In this document: piece by piece, positions 57,947-64,000 of the stretch
Position numbering within the stretch: the first letter of the stretch is position 1
How the letters are laid out: each line of letters opens with the position of its first letter
Assembly (NCBI GenBank): GCA_041391225.1
Contig: JAWKOL010000014.1
Coordinates: 1-64,000 of the forward strand
Reading direction: 5' to 3'
DNA: 64,000 nt
From: RI-153 sp041391225
Lineage (GTDB): Bacteria; Chloroflexota; Anaerolineae; Caldilineales; Caldilineaceae
The notes under the pieces: generated by a model
What the model was told of the DNA's origin: nothing
The model's input: the letters and a program-made list of their open reading frames with translations, nothing else
Databases searched by the model: none
Position numbers and translations under genes: made by a program

Positions 57947-59349
57947 CTATTTCCGCTCTTCCGCCTGCAACTTCACGGCCTGGTTCACGTTGCCGATGTG
58001 CAGGGTGTCGTAGGCTTGCTGCGATGTCTTGAACGCGCCGACGCCTTCTTTGCCGTGCCAGTCGCCCTGGTGGTGGATCGGGTTGGGCAGGCCGGTTTCG
58101 GCTTCGCGCTTGGCGATGTAGGCGTCCATGCGCGCTTTGAGGAACTCGACGACGCCGGGTTCGGCTTCGGCCAGGTTGGTGTTTTCACCGGGATCTTCCA
58201 CCAGGTTGTAGAGTTCCACTTCGGGCTTGAAGTGGAAATCCGGCTCTAGCGATGATCAGCTTCCACTGCGGCGTGCGCCAGCCATGTTTGCGCATCCACG
58301 TGCATTCGGTGATGTAGAACTCGCTCTCGTGCGACGCCTCTTCGCCGGACCATCGGCATCAGGCTGCGCCCGTCGAAGGTGAGATCATCGTGCTGTAACT
58401 CGGCCAACTCCAGCAGCGTGGGGACGAGGTCCTTGTGCTGATTGAAGCCGCGCACATCGCTTCCCGGCGGGCATCTTGCCCGGGTAGCGAATGATCAACG
58501 GCACCACCAGCGTCGGCTCGTACATGCCGTGGTGATCGAACCAGCATTCGTGATCGTAGAGCGTCTCGCCGTGATCGCCATTGACGACGACGATGGTGTT
58601 TTCGGCCAGGCCGCGGGCTTCCAGCGCCGTGAAGATCGAGCGGATCGCGGCGTCCATGTAGGCAATTGCGCCGTCGTACTGGGCGATGACGTAGTCCTTG
58701 TCGGTGATGCCCGGCGGCATCCACGTGGCGAAGAAATCGCGGAAGGGAGCGAAATTCATCACCGGTTCCATGGACTTGTTCTCGGGATCGAGTTCGTCGC
58801 CGTGGTAGAAGGCGCGCTCGTAGGGGTAGGGCGGCAGGTAGGGCGTGTGGGTCCATGTGTCGCAGGAAGAGGAAGAACGGATCCCGCTTTTTCGCCAGCC
58901 GATCCAACTCGGGGATCGCCACATCGTTGAGGTTCTGTGCCTTGGGGCTGCGTCCTCTTCGTAGCTGCCCCAACCGGGGAAGGTAATGTAGTTGTGAAGC
59001 CGCGAACTGGGGTTGCCGCTAAAACCCACGCAAGTCGTGTTGTAGTTGGCTTCCTGAGGATCTCGGCCAGCGTGGGTACTTCCTCGCGCAGCGGTCCTTG
59101 ATGGCGAAGCGCCACCACCTGCGTCCCAAACACATCGCGCCCCGTCAACATGGACGCATACGCGCTGGTGGTGGGAATGTGCGCGCTGAACGTCTGCTCG
59201 AACAGCGTCGCTTCCTTGGCGAAGTGGTCGATGTGCGGCGTGGTCAGCCGATCATATCCGTAGCAGCTCATGTGATCCCGGCGCAGCGAATCAATGCCCA
59301 AAAGCACGATATTCGGCGGGCGTCGTCGGGAGGTGCGGCGTGAAGGCAT
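57947..59349 (-). CDS. Sulfatase-superfamily hydrolase with Thr at the nucleophile position
   Basis: About 467 residues. ATG 59349 with SD AGGAG. 'PNIVLLGIDSLRRDHMSCYG' (residues 12-31) gives the metal Asp. 'HIPTTSAYASMLTGRD' (58-72) replaces the C/S-x-P-x-R sulfatase signature: no Cys or Ser at the expected place and no Arg, but Thr-Thr-Ser-Ala-Tyr. 'TIVVVNGDHGETLYDHECWF' supplies the second metal site, and 'PTLVVPLIIRYPGKMP' and 'ELYNLVEDPGENTNLAE' are C-terminal sulfatase features. Thr nucleophiles occur in the phosphodiester/phosphoglycerol-transferase branches of the superfamily, so sulfate-ester hydrolysis should not be assumed. No signal peptide. Four frame changes. Confidence 0.85.
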
Positions 59350-59400
59350 GGGAGACTCCTGTAAAGAACGTTGGGTGTGTATTGGTTTGTGAACGGTGGG

Positions 59401-59500
59401 CGTAATGCGTGATACGTAATGCGTAATTCGTCAACGAGAAACTTCGGCAATTGGGGCGAATCTCGCTTTACCAGTTACGCATTACGTATTACGCATTACG
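59401..59500. repeat. 26-bp-arm inverted repeat of 'CGTAATGCGTAA' words
   Basis: Arms 59401-59426 and 59475-59500 pair with one mismatch in 26 bp. Each arm contains four CGTAAT-type words. It supplies the 3' end region of the sulfotransferase gene (stop at 59496) and separates it from the sulfatase start. Confidence 0.9.
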
Positions 59501-60204
59501 CATAGTCGTACTCGCGCATCGCCGGCTCCAAAAAATCAAACATGCTCACCCCGTCGTCCGTCTTGTAACGCCCCACGGTTTCGGGGTGGACGGGGATGCG
59601 GGCGAGGGGGAAGCCGAGGAAGGCTTCGAGCTGGGTCAGGGTTTCTTCCTGGCGGAGGACGAAGTCTTCCATGCGCACTTCGATCCAGTGGGCCGGTTTG
59701 GGTGTGGCTTTGACGAGTTTGTACTGGTAGATCCACGAGATGGCGCGGCGATGGCGCTCGTCTTCGGTTTCGGGGTAGTCGATGCCGAAGGTGTGCAGGT
59801 CATCGGTGACATGACGGCCCAGGATGCAGTCGCGCGGATTGCGCACCCAGAAGATGTACTTGATGTCGGGGAACATGCGCAGAATCCAGGGGAACACGAG
59901 CGTGGTTTCGGGGATCTTCCAGCCCTTCTTCGGCGCAGGTGCAGCCAGGACAGATTGCAGGTAGGTATGGATCAACTCGGTGAACTCGTCGGGAATGGGC
60001 ATTTCGTGTAGCTTGCTGAAATCCCAGTCCAGGCCGCCTTTCCATTCCACAAAGCGCGCCAGGACACGGCAAGCATCGTACATGGGCTGCGGCGGCAACA
60101 GATCGCCGGAGCGGTTGAGCCGGTTGCCCATGAAAACGCCGCTGGCCGACAACGTCTGCGACATGGCACGCGTGGCCGAATGTCCACGGCCGATGATGGT
60201 GATC
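59496..60204 (-). CDS. Sulfotransferase-family protein
   Basis: About 236 residues. The frame upstream of ATG 60164 encodes 'LITIIGRGHSATRAMSQTLS', the 5'-phosphosulfate-binding loop expected at the very N-terminus. The real start is therefore further upstream: CTG near 60204, or an ATG lost to error. 'YIFWVRNPRDCILGRHVTDD' is the 3'-phosphate-binding motif (R-N-P-R-D). 'AHWIEVRMEDFVLRQEETLT' and 'AFLGFPLARIPVHPETVGRY' are the usual C-terminal 'YEDL..p...l..i..Flg' elements. Together these support PAPS-dependent sulfation, probably of a glycan or lipid. It sits beside the sulfatase-fold gene and Gfo/Idh genes. Confidence 0.82.
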
Positions 60205-60243
60205 AGAGACCTAGGGTGAGGCTCCGGGAGAGTGAGATGGTGA

Positions 60244-60297
60244 GATGATGGGATGATGAAGATGATGGGGTGACGAGGTGACCATCATCCCATCATC
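60244..60297. repeat. 15-bp hairpin of 'GATGATGG' words
   Basis: GATGATGGGATGATG (60244-60258) pairs with 60283-60297. Same family as 56.69 and 61.38 kb. It lies right after the Gfo/Idh 2 stop (minus strand). Confidence 0.85.
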
Positions 60298-60301
60298 CTC
60301 A

Positions 60302-61357
60302 TCATCCCATCCCCAGTTCAATCCGTTTTCCTTCACGCGCCGACTGGTACGCCGCCAGGATCATCTCCACCGCCACGCGCCCGTCTTCGGCGGTGGCGGT
60401 GGGCGGCGTGCCTTTGAGGACATAGTCCACGAAGGCGCGGGGGACGCCCTGGATGCGTTCGCCGTGATTGGCCGGGATGGGGATCTGCTGATCTTCCCAA
60501 TCTGGTTCGCCACGACGCCAGAGTTTGAGCGCGATGGGGTTGTCCACGCGCGGGCCGTTGGTGGAGGGGACGTCGTCGTGGTTCTGGATGATGACGCCCT
60601 GATCGCCGTAGACTTCGGTGGTGTTCTCGCCGGCCAGCATCACCGACGAGTTGACCAACTCGGCCATGCTGCCGTCGGCGAATCGGTAGATGGCCACGCC
60701 CATGTCGTCGGGGGCGACGTCGGTAAGGGTGTTGCCGATTTCGGCCATCACGCTCACGGGGCGGCCCATCACCCAGTGGATGAAGTCGGCGGCGTGGCTG
60801 GCGTCGTCGAAGAACATGCCGATGTTGTGCTTGGGATCGAAGTGCCAGCGCGTCGGCCCGGTGACAAAGTCCTGGTTGAAGAGCAGCGGGATGGCGTGTC
60901 TTCGCCGCAGCAGACCGACCTTGCCCACCGCGCCGCCGTCCACCAATTCCTTGAGGCGGATGTTGGACGGGTCCTGGCGCATTTGGAAGGCCATCATAAA
61001 CGGCACGCCCGCCTGTTCCACCGCGGCAGACATGCGGTCGCAGTCGTCCAGTGTCAGCGCCATCGGCTTCTGGCACAGGATCGCCTTGCCCGCCGCCGCC
61101 GCCGCGATCACCATTTCGGGGTGTCGATCCGTCTCACACGTCACGATCACGGCGTCCACTTCGGGATGGTTGAGCACGTCCTCGACGTGGGGCGAATAGG
61201 ACATATCGAACTCCGCCGCCATCTTCTCGCCGCGTTCCGTGTTGTCATCCCAGCACGCCACCATGCGCACGTCCTCAAAGCCAAGCATACGCCGACAGTA
61301 CGCGGCGGCGTGTCCATGCGCGAAGCTGATGATGCCGATGCGAAGAGGATTGGTCAT
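60302..61357 (-). CDS. Gfo/Idh/MocA-family oxidoreductase 2
   Basis: 351 residues from ATG 61357; the open frame upstream is repeat-encoded. 'LRIGIISFAHGHAAAYCRRM' is an unusual Rossmann opening (SFAHGHA in place of G-x-G-x-x-G). 'VRMVACWDDNTERGEKMAAE' and 'VIVTCETDRHPEMVIAAAAA' follow, then 'GKAILCQKPMALTLDDCDRM' with the K-P motif. 'AFQMRQDPSNIRLKELV' and 'HDDASH'-like 'GMFFDDASHAADFIHWVMGR' are in the substrate domain. C-terminal 'RFADGSMAELVNSSVMLAGE'. Intact. Sugar or inositol dehydrogenase-like; the substrate is not determinable. Confidence 0.92.
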   Translation of the reverse strand: MTNPLRIGIISFAHGHAAAYCRRMLGFEDVRMVACWDDNTERGEKMAAEFDMSYSPHVEDVLNHPEVDAVIVTCETDRHPEMVIAAAAAGKAILCQKPMALTLDDCDRMSAAVEQAGVPFMMAFQMRQDPSNIRLKELVDGGAVGKVGLLRRRHAIPLLFNQDFVTGPTRWHFDPKHNIGMFFDDASHAADFIHWVMGRPVSVMAEIGNTLTDVAPDDMGVAIYRFADGSMAELVNSSVMLAGENTTEVYGDQGVIIQNHDDVPSTNGPRVDNPIALKLWRRGEPDWEDQQIPIPANHGERIQGVPRAFVDYVLKGTPPTATAEDGRVAVEMILAAYQSAREGKRIELGMG

Positions 61358-61379
61358 TGGGGTAGCCCTTGCTCTGAGC

Positions 61380-61466
61380 GAGATGATGAGGATGATGGGA
61401 TGATGGGATGATGGGATGATGAATCTCGACGACACCCCATCATCTCATCATCCCCATCATCTCATT
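61380..61466. repeat. 'GATGATGG' inverted repeat with terminator-like T run
   Basis: Tandem GATGATGG words (61382-61422) pair with CATCATCTCATCATCC words (61438-61465). ATTTTTC follows. Segment 61407-61432 is an exact 26-bp inverted copy of 56712-56737, including the unrelated loop sequence AATCTCGACGA. It lies between Gfo/Idh 3 (3' end) and Gfo/Idh 2. Confidence 0.88.
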
Positions 61467-61474
61467 TTTCTTCC

Positions 61475-62467
61475 CTATTCTCCCGGCACTTCCGAGTTCC
61501 CGCTCTCATGCGACCGAATCGCGGCTTCGATGATCTCCTGCACCGCCAGTCCTTCGCGGCCCGAGGCTTCGATCTCGCTGGGTTCCACTTCGGCGTGGAT
61601 CTGTTCCAGCCAGCGGTGGATGCGGTTGGTGAAGGTGGCGCTGAAGCCGCTCAGCCCGCCCATGATGCTGTTGCGGATCACGGTCAGCTCGTCAGAGCGG
61701 CGCGGGTAGAGGGTGAGTTCCTGGTACAAATTGTCGAGGACGAAACGTCCTTCGGTCCCCATCACCTCGCAGCGCTCCAAGTTGTGGCGCGGGTTGGTGT
61801 CGTAGCTGCCCGTGAGGTGACCGACGACGCCGTTCTCAAATTCCAGGTTCACCTGCACGTTGGAGTAGGTGATGCGCCCCGGCGCTTTGTTGAAGAAAGC
61901 GTGGACGCGCTTCACGTCGCCGCAGAAATAGCGCATGATGTCCAGCGAGTGGGGGTGCAGGGCGCGGATGTGGAACCAGGGCGACGTTTCGTTGGGGTTG
62001 CCGATCCACATCGTCATGTTGATCAGGAGCAGATCGCCCAGTTTGCCCTCGTCCACCCACTGTTTTGCCTTGGCCGCGGGCGGCACGAAGCGGTGGTTGA
62101 GGTTGATGCCGTAGTAGAGTCCTTTTTCTTCGGCCTTGGCCACCATCTGCGCCTTGGTGATGTCGTTGGAGATGGGCTTTTCGCCGAGGACGTTGATGCC
62201 CGCTTCCAGACACTGCATCGTCGGCTCGAAGTGATCGCCGCCGTTCTCCGTCCCTGCGGTGGTGACGCTGACTGCGTCCAATTGCACGTTGCGCAGCAGA
62301 TCGTCCACGCTGTAAAACGCGGGGACGCCGTAGCGGGCCGCGGCCTTGTCGGCGCGTTCCCTGTCGATGTCGCACACGGCGACCAATTCGGCCAAATCGT
62401 CCTGTTTGTAAACCGGCGCATGGGTGTTGCCAATGTTGCCCATGCCGATGACGGCGACTCTTAACAC
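61475..62467 (-). CDS. Gfo/Idh/MocA-family oxidoreductase 3
   Basis: 330 residues, intact. GTG start at 62467 with SD GGAGG. 'LRVAVIGMGNIGNTHAPVYK' is a perfect Rossmann loop. 'LAELVAVCDIDRERADKAAA', 'LDAVSVTTAGTENGGDHFEP' and 'EAGINVLGEKPISNDITKAQ' carry the EKP motif. 'LYYGINLNHRFVPPAAKAKQ', 'LLINMTMWIGNPNETSPWFH' and 'ALHPHSLDIMRYFCGDVKRV' match paralogue 1 at 57 kb almost segment by segment, so the two are likely recent paralogues with related substrates. Confidence 0.94.
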   Translation of the reverse strand: MLRVAVIGMGNIGNTHAPVYKQDDLAELVAVCDIDRERADKAAARYGVPAFYSVDDLLRNVQLDAVSVTTAGTENGGDHFEPTMQCLEAGINVLGEKPISNDITKAQMVAKAEEKGLYYGINLNHRFVPPAAKAKQWVDEGKLGDLLLINMTMWIGNPNETSPWFHIRALHPHSLDIMRYFCGDVKRVHAFFNKAPGRITYSNVQVNLEFENGVVGHLTGSYDTNPRHNLERCEVMGTEGRFVLDNLYQELTLYPRRSDELTVIRNSIMGGLSGFSATFTNRIHRWLEQIHAEVEPSEIEASGREGLAVQEIIEAAIRSHESGNSEVPGE

Positions 62468-62526
62468 GGTTTTTCCTCCAGTGGGGTGAGAGTGGAGATT
62501 CGAGATTGTGTATGCTTCATTTCACC

Positions 62527-62694
62527 GCAAAGGCGCAAAGAACGCAAAGGACTGACGCAGAGGATTTGGACACGGATTTGCAGGATTCAGAAAGATTCAG
62601 ATTGCTTTTCAAAATCCTGTAAATCCTTAAAATCCGTGTCCCTCTCTCTTCTCTTCTCTTCTGCCTCTTTTCTTTGCGTTCTTTGCGCCTTTGC
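62527..62694 (+). repeat. Nested palindromic element with 'GCAAAGGCGCAAAG' arms
   Basis: Outer arms 62527-62549 / 62672-62694, perfect over 23 bp, built of CGCAAAG words. Inside, GGACACGGATTT (62568-62579) pairs with AAATCCGTGTCC (62630-62641). The inner module with 'CAGGATTCAG' matches the core of the 36.1- and 41.2-kb elements, although the outer arms belong to another family. It also encodes the last ~23 residues of the ABC ATPase frame. Confidence 0.92.
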
Positions 62695-63696
62695 GATGCA
62701 GTTCTGCTTCACTCGTACAGAAGCACTTCACCTGCCGTCCTTCGTGTTCCACGGTGGGCGGCGCTTTTTGGCGGCAGATGTCCATGACGGCGGGGCAGCG
62801 ACCGGCGTAGCGGCAGCCGACGCGCATGTACTCGTCGGTTTCTAGTTCCACCAGGCTGGTCTTCGAGTCCACGCTTTGTCGGGATCGGCCTGGGGGATGG
62901 ATTCCTTGAGGTTGATGGTGTACGGGTGTTTGGGGTCGCCCAACACCTGTTCCACAGGACCCATTTCCACGATCCTGCGCAACATGACGGCGATACGGTC
63001 GGCTGAATAGAACGCCGTGAAGCAGATCGTGGGTGACGTAGAGAAAGGTGACGTTCTGCTCGTCTTTGAGTTTGCGGAACATGTTGACAATGGACATGCG
63101 CAACGACGCATCCAGCATCGATACCGGCTCGTCGGCCACGATCAGGACAGAGCGTGAGCAGCGAGCGGGCGATGGCCCCACGCCGCTACGCCTGCCCGCC
63201 CAGCGCTCGTTGAGGGAAGCGTCCTTTGATCTCCGGCCAGCGTGAGGCCCGCTTCGGTGAGCATCTGATCGATGTAGGCGTCCACGTTGCGGCGGTCGGC
63301 CATTTGTAGTTGAAAGCGGTCTCGTAGAGATAGTGATCGATGCGCTAAGCAGGCTGAAGGCGGCGAACGGGTCCTGGAAGACGGGCTGCACTTCCTTGAG
63401 AAAACCAGTTGCGCTTGTCCTTTTCGCTGAGATCTGCCACCGAGCGTCCTTTGTAGCGGAGGACGCCGTGGGTGGGCGTCTCCAACCCCCAGGAACATGC
63501 GCGCCAGCGTCGTCTTGCCGCTGCCACTTTCGCCGGCGATGGTGAAGATCTCGGGCTTGGTCAGGTCGATCTGGAAGCTGGCTTCGTCCACGGCGCGGAA
63601 TTCGCGCGACAACCCTGCCGGATCTGGAAGATCTTGGTGACCGAGTCGGCCAGCATTACAGTATCCGGACGGCTTGCGGTCAGACGGGTTGGGCAT
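62627..63696 (-). CDS. Oligopeptide/dipeptide-type ABC importer ATPase (OppF/DppF-like), frameshifted
   Basis: About 330 residues if repaired. ATG 63696 'MPNPSDRKPSGYCNAG'. Walker A 'FTIAGESGSGKTTLARMFLG', Q-loop region 'MQPVFQDPFAAF' (63.39 kb), Walker B 'SVLIVADEPVSMLDASLRMS', and H-loop 'NVTFLYVTHDLLHGV'. The C-terminal OppD/F extension has Cys residues 'RVGCRYAGRCPAVMDICRQK'. 'TVEHEGRQVKCFC' is near the true end; the remaining K/R-rich tail is encoded by the 62.5-kb repeat. Signature LSGGQ falls in a frameshifted zone near 63.2 kb. At least five indels. The start overlaps the upstream gene by 17 bp. Confidence 0.88.
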
Positions 63697-64000
63697 GAGG
63701 CACCCCTTCGGTGATCAGGTGACAGGCAGCGGTGACCGGGCGTCAGCTCGATCATCGCCGAATCTTCGGTCTTGCGGCGATCCTGGCCAGCGGACCAGCG
63801 CCGGGTGGCTGCCCGACAGCCGCTGGGCGGCGTGTCAGGGCAGGCGGGCGGCCGGGGATGCTCACGCAGCTCCGTCCGCTCGGACATGTTGGGCAGGGAG
63901 CGGATCAGGTATTGCGTGTACGGGTGACTGGGGTTCTTGAGGATCGTGCGCGAGTCGCCCTCTTCCACCAGCTTGCCCGCGTAGAGGACGGCGATGCGGT
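63680..64000 (-). CDS. ABC importer ATPase (OppD/DppD-like), partial, runs off the window
   Basis: Only the C-terminal ~107 codons are present. 'MEEGDSRTILKNPSHPYTQY' and 'LIRSLPNMSERTELREH' form the OppD-type region after the H-loop ('veeg....if..P.HPYT..Ll.s.P'). The end 'TAACHLITEGVPHAQPV' corresponds to the usual 'vaChl' finish, reached after frame changes near 63.75-63.83 kb. It pairs with the OppF-like gene that follows. In Chloroflexota such importers often carry sugars or peptides; the neighbouring sugar-oxidising genes favour oligosaccharides (inference). Confidence 0.85.

Overview
The window looks like a chromosomal segment of a high-GC filamentous member of the Chloroflexota (Anaerolineae/Caldilineae-like). 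This is an inference from content. The supporting genes are STAND ATPases fused to TPR repeats, a BTAD-STAND regulator, a SpoVS homologue, a VTC/DUF4956 polyphosphate pair beside a separate PPK1, a complete Mrp antiporter operon, and secreted proteins carrying an 'hhLPLV' motif. No rRNA, tRNA or CRISPR array was recognised.

Layout. 0.2-3.0 kb: polyphosphate kinase translationally coupled to a GNAT acetyltransferase (minus strand). 3.2-6.1 kb: a CPBP membrane protease and an MFS exporter (plus). 6.1-15.1 kb: a secreted subtilase with a C-terminal repeat region, a possible small immunity-type gene and a ~6 kb SpvB/FG-GAP/Rhs toxin-like protein with a signal peptide (minus). 15.3-21.3 kb: two NB-ARC/STAND-TPR proteins (plus). 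21.4-24.2 kb: an FGGY sugar kinase and a Cys/Met-metabolism PLP enzyme. 24.2-30.4 kb: the seven-gene Mrp Na+/H+ antiporter operon (minus). 30.6-34.4 kb: an EamA transporter, YccF, a GNAT enzyme and a three-repeat secreted protein. 34.5-36.0 kb: DUF4956 plus VTC polyphosphate polymerase. 36.1-43.0 kb: two cytosine-deaminase-like amidohydrolases (one without the usual metal ligands), SpoVS, a BTAD-STAND regulator, a META-domain protein and a 68-residue secreted peptide. 43.2-48.4 kb: a membrane nSTAND1 protein interrupted by an IS630 element, then decayed sequence. 48.5-51.7 kb: creatininase, a GlcD-like oxidase and a RibD-C reductase. 51.8-55.7 kb: a hybrid histidine kinase and an Eis-like acetyltransferase. 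55.8-64.0 kb: a carbohydrate/sulfoglycan cluster with a sugar isomerase, three Gfo/Idh/MocA oxidoreductases, a sulfatase-fold enzyme, a sulfotransferase and an Opp/Dpp-type ABC importer cut off by the window edge.

Two features run through the whole window. First, many genes that look intact in composition and domain order are split by single-base indels. Several can be explained by one missing base in a short run, so uncorrected long-read error is likelier than mass pseudogenisation, though not proven. Second, almost every intergenic gap carries a long inverted repeat. At least ten sequence families share one design: each arm is made of degenerate 6-9-nt words in tandem, and modules are exchanged between families. 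The elements sit at gene 3' ends and often supply the stop codon or a non-homologous C-terminal tail. This repeat system is the most interesting feature of the window.
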